Notes under the pieces: generated by a model
The model's input: the letters and a program-made list of their open reading frames with translations, nothing else
Database searches by the model: none
Told to the model about the DNA's origin: nothing
Shown: positions 7,954 through 17,454 of the stretch, piece by piece
How the letters are laid out: every line of letters starts with the position of its first letter
Numbering within the stretch: the stretch's first letter is position 1
Assembly (NCBI GenBank): GCA_031388245.1
Contig: JANNED010000226.1
Coordinates: 1 to 17,454 of the forward strand
Reading direction: 5' to 3'
Length of the DNA: 17,454 nucleotides
Source: JANMDU01 sp031388245
GTDB lineage: Bacteria > Pseudomonadota > Gammaproteobacteria > Burkholderiales > Burkholderiaceae_C
Made by a program: the position numbers and the translations under genes

Positions 7954-10779
7954 ATGATGAGCATGAACACGCCTCTTGCCGCCTCCAGTGACTCCAAAAA
8001 AGACAAAGACCGCCCACTGATCGAAGATATTCGACTGCTCGGGCGCATTCTGGGCGATGTGATCCGTGAGCAAGAAGGTGCGGGCGTGTTTGAAATCGTA
8101 GAAAAAGTGCGCAAGCTCTCGGTCGCTTTCCGCCGCCACGCGGACAGCCAAGCCGAGAACGACATGAAGAAGCTGCTTAAATCCCTCTCCAGCGAGCAAA
8201 CCGTGAGTGTGATCCGCGCTTTTACTTATTTCAGCCACTTGGCCAATTTGGCTGAAGATCGCCACCATATCCGCCGCCGCGCCATTCACGAGCGGCGCGG
8301 TGATGTGCAAGATGGCAGTTTGGATGCCGCTTTTGCTCGCCTGCGAGCGAGCGGCCACACCCCCCGAGCCATCGCAGCCGTGCTCAGCAGCGCATTCATC
8401 TCTCCGGTGCTTACCGCACACCCCACAGAGGTGCAGCGCAAGAGTATTTTAGATGCGGAAAGGGCAATTGCCGGCATATTGTCTGCACAAGATGCTCCTG
8501 ATTTAATAGCGCGAGACAAAAATGTACTGACGCTGCAATTGCGCGCTCGCATCACCCAACTGTGGCAAACGCGGCTTTTGCGCTACACGAAATTACAAGT
8601 AGCTGATGAAATTGAGAACGCACTGTCGTACTTTGAAGCCACCTTTCTCAAAGAAATTCCGCGTCTGTATGAAGATGTGGAAGAGCGCGTGGGCAAGATC
8701 GAGGAGAGCTTCTTGCGCATGGGCAATTGGATTGGCGGGGATCGCGACGGCAACCCCAATGTCACGGCTGCCACCCTAGAGCTTGCTCTGCGTCGCCAAT
8801 CTGAGACTGTATTGCGCCATCATCTTCGTGAAGTGCATTTTTTGGGGGCTGAGCTTTCAACATCGCTCATGCTGGTGGGTGTGACACCCGAGATGCAGGC
8901 GCTGGCAGACCGGAGCCCAGACTCGAGCGAGCACCGCAAAGACGAGCCTTACCGCCGCGCCCTGATCGGCATGTATGCCCGCTTGGCCGCAACACTGCAA
9001 CAACTCACCGGCACAGAAGCCGCCCGGCACGCCGCCACACCGCAAAATCGCTATCACTCTAGCGAAGAATTCCTTGCTGATTTGCGCACGATTGAGGCTT
9101 CATTGCATGCCACCAACGGAGCCCATTTGGTGGGTATGCGCTTGGCTGCACTGATCCGCGGTTGCCAAGTCTTCGGCTTTCATCTGGCCACGATTGATCT
9201 TCGGCAAAGCTCAGACAAGCATGAAGAAGTGATCGCTGAATTACTCGCCACGGCGAGGATACAAGCCAACTACTCTGAGCTTGGTGAAGCAGCCAAGCGC
9301 GAATTGCTCTTGAAATTGTTGAATGATGCTCGCCCGCTGCGCGTGGTGGGCGCACTTTACAGCGAGCATGCCAAAAGCGAGCTGGCGATTTTTGAAGCTG
9401 CCAAACGCGCCCGATCTTCCTATGGCTCACCCGCCATCATGCATTACATCATCAGCCACACCGAGAGTGTGAGTGATTTGCTCGAAGTGCTGTTGCTGCA
9501 AAAAGAGACCGGTCTCATGAGCGGGATCTTGGCAGAAAACGCGACAGCAGAGCTGATCGTCGTGCCACTCTTTGAAACGATTGCTGATTTGCAAAGCGCC
9601 GCGCCGATCATGCGTGAGTTCTATGCGTTGCCCGGCATAGCAGCCATGGTCAAGCGCTCTGCGCACGAAGGTGCATTGCCCCAAACGCCCGAGCAAGACA
9701 TCATGCTCGGCTACTCCGACAGCAACAAAGACGGCGGCATTTTCACCAGCAATTGGGAGCTTTATCGCGCCGAAATGGCTTTGGTGGATTTGTTTGACGC
9801 GTTGCAGGCCTCTCATGGCATCACGCTGCGCATGTTCCATGGCCGAGGCGGCACGGTCGGACGCGGTGGCGGCCCGAGCTATCAAGCCATTTTGGCGCAA
9901 CCTCCTGGCACGGTGCGTGGCCAAATTCGCGTCACCGAGCAAGGCGAAGTGATTGCCTCCAAATATGCCAATCCAGAAATTGGCCGCAGAAACTTAGAAA
10001 CGCTGGTGGCAGCCACGCTGGAGGCCACCCTGCTCACACCCACCAAAGCCGCGCCCGAGAGCTTTGTGCAAGCCGCGCAAGCTTTGTCTGAGCGCTCGAT
10101 GCAAGCCTATCGCTCGCTGGTGTATGAGACACCCGGCTTCAACGATTATTTTTTCGCCGCAACCCCATTGCGCGAAATCGCAGGCTTGAATATTGGCTCA
10201 CGGCCAGCTTCCAGAAAAGCTACACAACGCATCGAAGACTTGCGCGCCATCCCTTGGGGCTTTAGCTGGGGCCAATGCCGCGCCACACTGCCCGGTTGGT
10301 ACGGCTTTGGTTCAGCTGTCGAGCAATTTTTAAGTGAAAAAGGCTCGCCATCAGCAGAAAATAAACGTAAGTTGCTACAAAAAATGTACCGCGACTGGCC
10401 TTTTTTCCGCACCCTGCTCTCCAACATGGACATGGTGTTGGCCAAGAGTGATTTGTCTCTTGCAGCACGTTATGCGGAGCTCGTCCCTGATGCGAAACTG
10501 CGCAAAAAGATTTTGAGCGAGATCGAAGCCGAGTGGCAGCGCACCACAAAAGCCTTGCAGCTCATCACCGGCGAAGGCAAGCGTTTGGCGAGCAATGCCG
10601 CGCTTGCGCGAAGTATTCAGCATCGCTTCCCGTACATTGATCCTCTGCATCATTTGCAAGTGGAGCTGATTCGCCGTTTCCGCGCTGGCAAAAAACCAGA
10701 AGACTTAGACGAAAAAGTGCAGCGTGGTATTCACATCAGCATCAATGGCATCGCTGCAGGCTTGCGCAACACGGGTTGA
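7954..10779 (+). CDS. ppc: Phosphoenolpyruvate carboxylase
   Basis: The enzyme carboxylates phosphoenolpyruvate with bicarbonate to oxaloacetate, refilling the citric acid cycle. At about 941 residues it has the usual length. Seen in sequence: VLTAHPTEVQRKS with the catalytic His156, GGDRDGNPNV, LGYSDSNKDGG near residues 587-595, FHGRGGTVGRGGGP (the catalytic glycine-rich loop, about 628-641), and the C-terminal RNTG that contributes to the active and effector sites. ATG codons at 7954, 7957 and 7963 are all possible starts; none has a strong Shine-Dalgarno sequence, and 7954 is chosen as the most upstream ATG. A TTG-based start at 7921 would overlap the likely promoter. The gene is monocistronic and converges on the OmpA-family gene. 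Confidence 0.96.
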   Translation: MMSMNTPLAASSDSKKDKDRPLIEDIRLLGRILGDVIREQEGAGVFEIVEKVRKLSVAFRRHADSQAENDMKKLLKSLSSEQTVSVIRAFTYFSHLANLAEDRHHIRRRAIHERRGDVQDGSLDAAFARLRASGHTPRAIAAVLSSAFISPVLTAHPTEVQRKSILDAERAIAGILSAQDAPDLIARDKNVLTLQLRARITQLWQTRLLRYTKLQVADEIENALSYFEATFLKEIPRLYEDVEERVGKIEESFLRMGNWIGGDRDGNPNVTAATLELALRRQSETVLRHHLREVHFLGAELSTSLMLVGVTPEMQALADRSPDSSEHRKDEPYRRALIGMYARLAATLQQLTGTEAARHAATPQNRYHSSEEFLADLRTIEASLHATNGAHLVGMRLAALIRGCQVFGFHLATIDLRQSSDKHEEVIAELLATARIQANYSELGEAAKRELLLKLLNDARPLRVVGALYSEHAKSELAIFEAAKRARSSYGSPAIMHYIISHTESVSDLLEVLLLQKETGLMSGILAENATAELIVVPLFETIADLQSAAPIMREFYALPGIAAMVKRSAHEGALPQTPEQDIMLGYSDSNKDGGIFTSNWELYRAEMALVDLFDALQASHGITLRMFHGRGGTVGRGGGPSYQAILAQPPGTVRGQIRVTEQGEVIASKYANPEIGRRNLETLVAATLEATLLTPTKAAPESFVQAAQALSERSMQAYRSLVYETPGFNDYFFAATPLREIAGLNIGSRPASRKATQRIEDLRAIPWGFSWGQCRATLPGWYGFGSAVEQFLSEKGSPSAENKRKLLQKMYRDWPFFRTLLSNMDMVLAKSDLSLAARYAELVPDAKLRKKILSEIEAEWQRTTKALQLITGEGKRLASNAALARSIQHRFPYIDPLHHLQVELIRRFRAGKKPEDLDEKVQRGIHISINGIAAGLRNTG

Positions 10780-10801
10780 TTTTGCTTCAAGTTATGCGCT
10801 A

Positions 10802-10824
10802 TTTGCTATATATTTTATAGCAAA
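10802..10824. terminator. Perfect AT-rich hairpin after ppc
   Basis: TTTGCTATA (10802-10810) and TATAGCAAA (10816-10824) form a perfect 9-bp stem around a 5-nt TATTT loop, in the 93-bp gap between the converging ppc and OmpA-family genes. It could terminate both transcripts, but there is no separate T-run beyond the stem. It may instead be a copy of a short palindromic repeat of the GCTAT...ATAGC type, which I believe is scattered through Comamonadaceae genomes (memory, not checked). Confidence 0.45.
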
Positions 10825-10872
10825 CTAACCAGAAAATCAGCCGGCGACTTGCTCAATCTGCATTAAAAGTGA

Positions 10873-11976
10873 CTATTTCACGATACCCGTGACTTCAATC
10901 GTCACTCGGCGATCTGGCTGCAAACAGGTGATCAACTGAGCGCGTGGCAGCTTGTCGCTGCATTGCGTCGTCACGGGCTCGCGCTCGCCTCTGCCCATCG
11001 CCTCGCTCTTGGCGGCTTTCACACCCAGTGAAGCCAAGTAATCCAGCACCGTTGCGGCGCGGCGGGCAGACAAAGGATCGTTGTATTGATCTGAGCCCAA
11101 GCGATCGGTGTGCCCGGCGATGCTCAGTGTAGCGATGGACTGATAGGTTTTCAAGCGATTGGCCACAGCAGCCAAGCGCTCTTTACCGCCGGGCAGCATC
11201 TCGTCGCGGCCAGACTTGTCGAATTTAAAGAGCGTATCGGCCAAGATCACAAAGGTTTCTTTGGAAACTTCGCGAATGATCGGGGCGGCCAGTGAAGGTA
11301 CAGGTGCAGGCGCTACGGGTAGTGCGATCACAGGCGCAGGCGCAGCGCGAGCCACCACCGCAGGAGTGCAGCTTGCTGCTTCTACACCAGCGCGCCGCAG
11401 ACCATCTTCTACCATCATCACATGCGGCGTGGCAGCACGCCAGCCAGTTTGCTCATCGGCATGGCCAGCACGCACCAAGCGCACCTCAGCGCAAGCCACT
11501 GTGCGGGCATTGCATGCGAGTGTGCTGGCATTGTTTTTGTATTGGCCTAATGCCATCCAAAGATCATCTCGCAGACGTGTGCTGCGAGCCACAAGCGGCG
11601 TGTCAAAGCCAGCCCGTGCATTTTTATCAGCCTCTAGCGCAGCAATGATTTTTTGCGATTCGGTCATCGATTCTTCGATGTAGCCAGTGCGATCATTCTC
11701 GTGATACTGCGTTTTCGCGGTATCCAGCCAGCATTGTGCTTTGGCCAGTGGGTAGTTGTTTTGTGGGATACCTGATTCGTTCAGCTTACGCAGGCGCTGC
11801 TGCAAAGATTCGATGGTTTTTCGGTCTGCCAGTACTTTGTCTTCGGTGATGCGCTGCTGCTGTACAGTCACGCCAGTGGCTTGACTGCCCGGGCCAGGTG
11901 CTTCGTTTTTCGTAGCAGTCTGCGCACATCCCATCAGGGCAAGTGAGATAAAAAGGCTTAAGAACAGGGATTTCAT
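10873..11976 (-). CDS. OmpA-family peptidoglycan-binding lipoprotein
   Basis: This 367-residue protein starts MKSLFLSLFISLALMGC, a lipoprotein signal peptide with the lipobox L-M-G-C and lipidated Cys17; Ala at the next position predicts outer-membrane sorting. The middle (about 25-210) is a charged, helical, four-Cys region (for example CNARTVACAE) of unknown fold. A 30-residue Ala/Pro linker leads to a C-terminal OmpA-like domain (about 240-363) with GHTDRLGS, LSARRAATVLDYL and GRGEREPV, features that in this family bind diaminopimelate in peptidoglycan. I chose the ATG at 11976 because AAGAGG (11983-11988) sits 6 bases upstream and the signal peptide begins there; a start at 12018 would bury it. 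It follows the barrel gene by 38 bp and is the last gene of the surface operon. Confidence 0.88.
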   Translation of the reverse strand: MKSLFLSLFISLALMGCAQTATKNEAPGPGSQATGVTVQQQRITEDKVLADRKTIESLQQRLRKLNESGIPQNNYPLAKAQCWLDTAKTQYHENDRTGYIEESMTESQKIIAALEADKNARAGFDTPLVARSTRLRDDLWMALGQYKNNASTLACNARTVACAEVRLVRAGHADEQTGWRAATPHVMMVEDGLRRAGVEAASCTPAVVARAAPAPVIALPVAPAPVPSLAAPIIREVSKETFVILADTLFKFDKSGRDEMLPGGKERLAAVANRLKTYQSIATLSIAGHTDRLGSDQYNDPLSARRAATVLDYLASLGVKAAKSEAMGRGEREPVTTQCSDKLPRAQLITCLQPDRRVTIEVTGIVK

Positions 11977-11982
11977 GGCGGG

Positions 11983-11988
11983 CCTCTT
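11983..11988 (-). promoter_or_regulatory. Ribosome-binding site fixing the start of the OmpA-family gene
   Basis: AAGAGG on the - strand lies 6 bases before the ATG at 11976. It is the only good Shine-Dalgarno match near the candidate starts and supports the start that gives a clean lipoprotein signal peptide. Confidence 0.55.
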
Positions 11989-12014
11989 GAAAGCTTGGCG
12001 CTGTGGCATTGGGT

Positions 12015-15000
12015 TCATCGTACAGTTGGTGGCAAAGCATTGCCGGGTGCAGCGCCTGAGCCTACAGCAGATGTACCTTTGGGATCAAGCGTGCGATTCA
12101 CACGGGAGTCACTGCCTTTGAACAGATCCTCGTCGAATTTATAGCGAAGATTCAGTACCCAGCCGCGATTGGTGTAATCGCTGCCATTGAGATCGCTATC
12201 GCTGAAGCCGCGCCAGTTGTAGCCTAGTCCCACAATCAGGTTGTCCATCACGGTGTAACCGACCTCCAAGCCGTAAGCATATTGCTTGGCACCGCCTTTG
12301 CCCACGAGCAAAGTGGTGATGCCGCCAATGCTCCAGCGGTTGGTGATGTCATAAGTGATACGGCCACCAACCAGCGAGGCATTGTAAGAATCATTGACTG
12401 TGCCGAGCAGCAGCTCGTTCACACGCTTATAAGCAAAGCGCCCCGTGACCCACCAAGGGCGTGAGGGGTGATAGTTTGCACGCAGGCTGACGATTTGTGT
12501 ATCGCTGTCTTTGTCAGTAGATCGGTCACTTTTTTGCTCAAACAAACCGAGCGCATCAAATTTGTTGTGATCCACAGGGCGGAAAGCAAAACCAACTTGG
12601 AAGCGATTTTGACGTGTATCAGCTATGCCATTTTTTGGATCGATCAGGTTGTAGTATTCCCTGGCAATCAGCGTCCAATCTCGATCGAGCTTGCGTGCTG
12701 CACTGGCCGTGAACAACCAATTGGTGTTGTCGTTGTCACCGCGCCATTGAATCCGGCTTGACCCTTTCCACAAGGGATTGGCCGTGTACTCTGCACCCAA
12801 GCTCAAAGCGGTTGAATCGCCTGATGTGCTGACCACGCGCTCAGCGCTGGTCTGCAAACGCAAACCTTCAGCGATATTCCATCCATTGCGTAAACCCACG
12901 GCGTTTTGAATGGTTTTACCAGAACCACTGTCATTCAAGCGGTATTCACTAAAGAGAGATCCGTCTTGCATGTACTGCGTGTCGATGCCAAGCGCGAATG
13001 CGCGCGAGAGTGGCCCAACGCCCAAGCCGTAGTTGGCGCTGTAAGTGTGAGAATATTCATAACGCGAGTAAAGGCGTGTCTTCTCAGCCACGCGCCAGTC
13101 TGCGCCGAGGCGATACAAATTATTGTTGCTTGCACCAAACTCGCGTTGCATCTCGCCAGTCAGGTCAACGCTCTTAGTTGCTGCATAACGCAGGCCAAGT
13201 TTGGCCGTGCTGGCCGAGTCTGTCCCTGTGATGTTTTGTAATTCACCGTCAATGTTGAGCTTGTCCGTGGCTTTGTAGCCTGCACGCAAAAATACAGAGG
13301 TGCGATCCAGTGCCTGCGCAGGTGCCGCGAGCGGGTTAATCGCGGTGTTACAAATTACCGGCAAGCCTGTGGCTGGGTCAATTTGCTGATTGCCCACTTG
13401 ACTGATGCCATAGCCAGTGTTGTAGCCAGATACTGCGCCAGTGTAAACACTGGTTGTATTCAGGCAGTTGTTCACCGTCTGCTGAGCAGCACTGATGGCA
13501 TTTTGCTCGACACGGCGCACACCGCCGCCAATGCTCAACCGATCTGTCAACTTAAGATCACCCGCAATCGATGCAGATTGGTTTTCGCTGCCGTTGATGT
13601 TGTCTCGCGATCGCTGGGCATCCGCAGTAATCGTGATTTTTTCAGTGGCCTTGTAAGTGACTGCACCGCCAATTTCTTGTTTGCCGCCAGTCAAGCCGCT
13701 AGAGGCGTTGTTGAAATCATTGTCGGCGCGCTGCACGTAGGCGTTGGCTCGCACAGTCTCGTCTGCATGGCGAATTTCAACACGCACGGCATTGCCATCG
13801 ACTTCACCGGATTTGCCGATAAAGTTGGCGCTGTTGTTGGTGTTAAACCCATTCGGATCTGTATTGACCAAGCTCTTGGAGCGTGCCACTTCAGCGACTA
13901 GCTCGGTACTCTTGCTGAGTTTGAGCACGATATTCGCGCCCACAATGGTTTGGCCCGTGACAGGATTGTCGTCACGCGCCACAGCAGCGCCTAGCGTCAA
14001 ACGGTCTGAGAGTTTGTACTGTGCGTCAGCACCAAAGATGAAATACCTTTTGCCGCCCTGCTCAACTTCGTAGCTGACACGGATCGAAACCGGGTTGAGC
14101 TGATCATCAATGCTTGGAACAGGTGCTCTGAAAAGGATTTGGCCATTGAATGGCTCAAACTCGTAATCCGTTTCGCGTGCAAGAGGTGTTGTTTTCAAAA
14201 TCACAGAGGTCTGATCGCGCTTTCGAACGATGATCTCGATCCGCTCAGTGCCCTTGATACCGTTTGGGTTAGATACCGTATAAGGGCCCGATACACCGCG
14301 TGCCGGGAATTCATCAACCACTTGCTTGAAACTTTCTTGCGCCACAAACGCATTCACGACCGCATTACCTTCTTCGTAGTGGCCACGCGCACCGGGTAGT
14401 GTGCGGTTGTATTGGCTCAATCGGCGTGCGGGATTAGCATCTTGCGTTGTGTAGTCACCCCACAGTAAATAACTGCGATTTTTATCCAAGCGAACATACA
14501 GCTTGCCAGTGCTTTGCGCATCCTTGGTTTTCAAGCTCGAATCACCATAAACAGGATAGAAGGCGTTGGGATCAATCGATTCAAACAGTTGTTTGCGGGT
14601 GTCTTTGTCGGAATCGTAGGCCATAGTCAGCAAGTAATCGCCTTTGACCTTGCCTTTTAAATACATCGCTGCACGCGCGCCGAAACTGGAGCGTCCACCA
14701 TTGAAGTCTTTGTTAAAGCCTTTTAGCTCTTCCTCAAAGCCGTCGTTCTCTCGCACGGGTACGATGGCTTTGGGATCAAATTTATCGGAACGCAGACGAC
14801 CTTCAATCAACCCGACTGCCACCAAATCACGCAGATCAGGCACATAACGCACCACAATCCGCTCAGAGACTCCGCTCACACTGACGCGCACCGTGACGGC
14901 ATCAGGCTGATACGGAGCAATGAGCTTGAATGACAACACACCATCCGTCACTTTGGCTTGCACGCCGGGTGTGATCCGATCAACATCACCTCGGTCTGCA

Positions 15001-15383
15001 CCAGACTCAGAAGTTAACCGCCCAGGCAAAAGAATCCGCGCACCTCCGTTGACCTCGATGGTCACGAATTGCTCACCCTTGATCGCCAGCCCTTTGCTGT
15101 CGATCAATTGCAAGCGAATGTCGGTACCACTTACACCATCTGCAGGCAGGTTGTCTGCAGCAGTGCTCAACTTGATTTGATCGACAGGCGAGCTCAGGCG
15201 TGCCAGAAATGAATTGAACGGACGCGGGCCAATATCAGCTTGCCCACCCGTTTCAAACAGACTCTTGGCATCCGGCAGATCAGCGCTCGTGACCGCTGTT
15301 TTGGTCGCAGGTGCAGGCTGCGACCAAGCAGCCAAAGGTAGCAATGCAATTGCTATGGCAATCGGGGTGAAACGTAAATTCAT
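12015..15383 (-). CDS. Large outer-membrane beta-barrel protein with N-terminal invasin-like Ig domain
   Basis: This 1122-residue protein begins with a signal peptide (about residues 1-21, ending AAWS). Residues about 68-180 look like a bacterial Ig-like Big_1 domain, from the AADNLPADGVSGTDIRLQLI signature and the following strands. A conserved segment with YPVYGDSS and LYVRLDKNRSYLLWGDYTT precedes a long series of alternating hydrophobic strands to about residue 1085, ending near WVLNLRYKFDEDLF, as in many outer-membrane barrels. A 35-residue polar tail follows. Two Cys (in NNCLNTT and VICNT) lie close together, probably in an outer loop. I see no TonB box or plug domain, so calling it a TonB-dependent receptor is not supported. 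It starts on the last 4 bases of the DUF11-protein gene. Export, anchoring or display of that protein is a reasonable guess, unproven. Confidence 0.8.
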   Translation of the reverse strand: MNLRFTPIAIAIALLPLAAWSQPAPATKTAVTSADLPDAKSLFETGGQADIGPRPFNSFLARLSSPVDQIKLSTAADNLPADGVSGTDIRLQLIDSKGLAIKGEQFVTIEVNGGARILLPGRLTSESGADRGDVDRITPGVQAKVTDGVLSFKLIAPYQPDAVTVRVSVSGVSERIVVRYVPDLRDLVAVGLIEGRLRSDKFDPKAIVPVRENDGFEEELKGFNKDFNGGRSSFGARAAMYLKGKVKGDYLLTMAYDSDKDTRKQLFESIDPNAFYPVYGDSSLKTKDAQSTGKLYVRLDKNRSYLLWGDYTTQDANPARRLSQYNRTLPGARGHYEEGNAVVNAFVAQESFKQVVDEFPARGVSGPYTVSNPNGIKGTERIEIIVRKRDQTSVILKTTPLARETDYEFEPFNGQILFRAPVPSIDDQLNPVSIRVSYEVEQGGKRYFIFGADAQYKLSDRLTLGAAVARDDNPVTGQTIVGANIVLKLSKSTELVAEVARSKSLVNTDPNGFNTNNSANFIGKSGEVDGNAVRVEIRHADETVRANAYVQRADNDFNNASSGLTGGKQEIGGAVTYKATEKITITADAQRSRDNINGSENQSASIAGDLKLTDRLSIGGGVRRVEQNAISAAQQTVNNCLNTTSVYTGAVSGYNTGYGISQVGNQQIDPATGLPVICNTAINPLAAPAQALDRTSVFLRAGYKATDKLNIDGELQNITGTDSASTAKLGLRYAATKSVDLTGEMQREFGASNNNLYRLGADWRVAEKTRLYSRYEYSHTYSANYGLGVGPLSRAFALGIDTQYMQDGSLFSEYRLNDSGSGKTIQNAVGLRNGWNIAEGLRLQTSAERVVSTSGDSTALSLGAEYTANPLWKGSSRIQWRGDNDNTNWLFTASAARKLDRDWTLIAREYYNLIDPKNGIADTRQNRFQVGFAFRPVDHNKFDALGLFEQKSDRSTDKDSDTQIVSLRANYHPSRPWWVTGRFAYKRVNELLLGTVNDSYNASLVGGRITYDITNRWSIGGITTLLVGKGGAKQYAYGLEVGYTVMDNLIVGLGYNWRGFSDSDLNGSDYTNRGWVLNLRYKFDEDLFKGSDSRVNRTLDPKGTSAVGSGAAPGNALPPTVR

Positions 15384-17454
15384 GGCGCTTTACCTCCAGC
15401 ACTGCCTGTTGCTGGCGATTGCAATTGCGATTGCGATTCTGGACGCAGACCAGGCAGGATTTGCTGCTCAATCTGCAAAGGGCGGTTGTCGATCTTCAAA
15501 TCAGGCGTTGTTTCTTTTTCAGGCGCCAAGATATTGCCTTGAGCTCTGCGCGCCTTGACTTGATCGAGCACCTCAGGTGAGCAAGAGCCTTCGATGAAGT
15601 CAGCGCGTGCCAACTCACCGCCTTTGAGATCCACAAAGATACTGTCGCCTACGCCAGCATTCCGATTTGATGATGGCACCAGACGCGAGCCTTTAGGCAA
15701 CGTGGTGCGATCAACTTTGATCACATGCGTCTGGGGCTTCACACCGCAAATGCTGTATTTGCCCTCGCTGTCAGTGGTGATCTGCGTTCCATCGAGCATG
15801 ATCAGTCGCACGCCGGGGATGCCAAGCTCGCGTGAGCCGCTCTCATTGTTTTGCACAGAATTGCCATCGCAATCCACATAGACTTTACCAATGATGCAAC
15901 CCTCGTTGCTGAACACACCGCCTTGGACACGCACGCGGAACTGCGCAGTGTTGGAACGCACAGGGCCATTCACACCACTGAACACTGCTGTGGCGCGGTT
16001 AATACCATCGCCCTGCTGCGAACCTACACCCAAGCGGACGAAGTAGCTCAGTTCCCACGTTGTATTTGCAGGAACAGCGCCCGCAGAACCAATGTTGAAT
16101 GTCAACGCGCGACCAATACCGCCCACTGGATCGGCCAAGGCATTGGTGTTCAGACGAGCTGTGCCGGGAATATATCGGAAGCCCGCAGGCAACAGGTCTT
16201 CCAATTGCACACTAGGAATTGAGCCAGCAGTCGTGTTGCGCATACGAATCGTATAACGTACAGAGTCGCCTACCTCAGCCACTGATTTGTCACCCACTTT
16301 GCTCACCAAAAGTGCGCCGCTGGTCAATGGATCAAGCGGAATGTGATTATGGAACACATTGGCAGCTCCAGAGTTAAATCTGAAAGCCAAGAAATATTGA
16401 GTTCCATCTACACCAACTGCTTTAGCACTATTGATACCCAAACTTGGCGCTCCACCCTGCGGCTGCACGTTAACGAATGGCGTGTTGATTGGCGGTGTAT
16501 AGACGCCATTTGTATCAATGCCTGTTGTACCGGGCGAAATACCCGGTAACGACACGCCGCCTTGTACTGCTGGTGTTGCTGCATACCCTACAGGAGGTGT
16601 GACAACGAGTCGGTAAATACCAGCCGTTGGGGCTGTCGGCTGCAACACAAACTGATAATTGCCAGGCTGTACACCAGTTGGTACGTCGCCAGGGAACAGT
16701 GGGATGAGATGCGTTGCAGGATTAAATGTTCCGACACCTTCGTAGACCAAAGTAACACTTGCTCCATACAGAATAGTGCGACTGACTGAATCATAAACAA
16801 CACCTTGTGGATCAATCGGCAAGTTCTGATCCGATACATTGTCGCCAGCGTAAAGCGTGATGTTGCTGATCTCACCAGAGTAAGTTATCGAACCTGCCAC
16901 CTGACTCGTTGTAGTACCTGTCGATGGTCGCGTTGTTGTTCCCGAGTCTGCCAACGACGCTTGATTCAGCGGTGTTGCAGTCACAATATTGCCAACAGGA
17001 TTACGGAAACGAATTGAGTATCCACCTCCTGGTGTTTGACCCGGTATGGTGTAAGTGCCATTGATACCTGTGATTGCATTGCCAACCACCACATTGCCTT
17101 GGATCAACTCGACCTTCCAACCTGCCAAGTCACTGTCAATACCTTGGTTGTAGGTGCGATTGCTATTGCTGTCTAGCCACACACGACCAGATACTGAGGC
17201 ATTAAAGACCTTGACGACAGTCGTGATGCCAGTCACAGAGTTATTTGCTGTATTGGTCTCCGTCGTGCCACTTGCTACTGTAGCGCGCCAAGTCATCGTT
17301 GCAGTCTGCGCAGCTGGCACGGTGAAGGTGACGATGCCGCTGGTGGTCGCGCCATTGCCCAGCGTGGTCGTGCCCAGCGTGACGGTGGTGGTGCTGCCAT
17401 TGGGCAAGGTGACGATGGCGCTGACGGTGCCTGCCGTGCTCGGGCCGTTGTTGG
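15380..17454 (-). CDS. DUF11 / SdrD-B-like repeat surface protein, 5' end outside the window
   Basis: The frame is open to the window edge, giving 690 residues of the C-terminal part; the signal peptide and start are not visible. Numbering from the edge: residues 1-82 are the end of a DUF11 domain (NNGPSTAG signature, then TNTANNSV). About 86-160 is an SdrD-B-like domain (RVWLDSNSN...LAGWKVEL). About 213-290 is a second such fold. About 380-508 is a complete DUF11 domain (VSKVGDKSVAEVGDSVRYTI). About 517-622 is a Cys-containing SdrD-B-like domain (GKVYVDCDGN, ELGIPGVRL, VDRTTLPKG, IEGSCSPEV). The last 65 residues are a Gln/Pro-rich tail. SdrD-B domains usually bind calcium through such Asp/Asn loops. 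The protein is probably secreted and held at the surface. GGAGGT at 15392-15397 inside its end serves the downstream barrel gene. Confidence 0.82.
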   Translation of the reverse strand, partial: NNGPSTAGTVSAIVTLPNGSTTTVTLGTTTLGNGATTSGIVTFTVPAAQTATMTWRATVASGTTETNTANNSVTGITTVVKVFNASVSGRVWLDSNSNRTYNQGIDSDLAGWKVELIQGNVVVGNAITGINGTYTIPGQTPGGGYSIRFRNPVGNIVTATPLNQASLADSGTTTRPSTGTTTSQVAGSITYSGEISNITLYAGDNVSDQNLPIDPQGVVYDSVSRTILYGASVTLVYEGVGTFNPATHLIPLFPGDVPTGVQPGNYQFVLQPTAPTAGIYRLVVTPPVGYAATPAVQGGVSLPGISPGTTGIDTNGVYTPPINTPFVNVQPQGGAPSLGINSAKAVGVDGTQYFLAFRFNSGAANVFHNHIPLDPLTSGALLVSKVGDKSVAEVGDSVRYTIRMRNTTAGSIPSVQLEDLLPAGFRYIPGTARLNTNALADPVGGIGRALTFNIGSAGAVPANTTWELSYFVRLGVGSQQGDGINRATAVFSGVNGPVRSNTAQFRVRVQGGVFSNEGCIIGKVYVDCDGNSVQNNESGSRELGIPGVRLIMLDGTQITTDSEGKYSICGVKPQTHVIKVDRTTLPKGSRLVPSSNRNAGVGDSIFVDLKGGELARADFIEGSCSPEVLDQVKARRAQGNILAPEKETTPDLKIDNRPLQIEQQILPGLRPESQSQLQSPATGSAGGKAP
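15392..15397 (-). promoter_or_regulatory. Strong ribosome-binding site for the barrel gene
   Basis: GGAGGT on the - strand lies 8 bases before the barrel ATG (15383) and inside the coding region of the upstream surface protein. With the ATGA stop/start overlap it implies that the two proteins are made from one message in a controlled ratio. Confidence 0.7.

Overview
The window looks like a chromosomal stretch from a betaproteobacterium of the order Burkholderiales, most likely Comamonadaceae-like (inference). The reasons are a hemC-hemD-hemX-hemY cluster read divergently from ppc, a mid-50s GC content judged by eye, and the protein sequences themselves. Nothing finer than family can be claimed from the sequence alone.

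Region by region: positions 1-367 hold no convincing gene. They carry two long imperfect hairpins, a short palindrome, three perfect 11-bp direct repeats and a good sigma70-type promoter. Next, on the + strand, comes a winged-helix/Fic-domain protein (368-1768) whose Fic motif has Gln in place of the catalytic His. It is followed 18 bp later by a KefC-like potassium/proton antiporter (1787-3640). On the - strand, hemC, hemD, hemX and hemY (7871 down to 3695) form a tight operon with short or overlapping junctions. It supplies two tetrapyrrole biosynthesis enzymes and two membrane proteins linked to that pathway. The + strand gene ppc (phosphoenolpyruvate carboxylase, 7954-10779) is divergent from hemC across an 82-bp gap. 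An AT-rich perfect hairpin follows ppc.

The last third (10873-17454, - strand) is a surface-protein operon. It encodes a large DUF11/SdrD-B-like repeat protein that runs off the window, then a 1122-residue outer-membrane beta-barrel protein with an N-terminal invasin-like Ig domain (4-bp stop/start overlap), then an OmpA-family lipoprotein. The order suggests one assembly: a secreted or displayed multidomain protein, its outer-membrane partner, and a peptidoglycan-binding lipoprotein.

Two parts deserve most attention. The first is the fic promoter, where helically phased TGGCGC/GCGCCA half-sites flank and overlap a promoter whose predicted transcript starts at the A of the ATG, ahead of a probably catalytically altered Fic protein with a DNA-binding domain. 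The second is the three-gene surface module, whose functional partnership is not defined by anything I can name.
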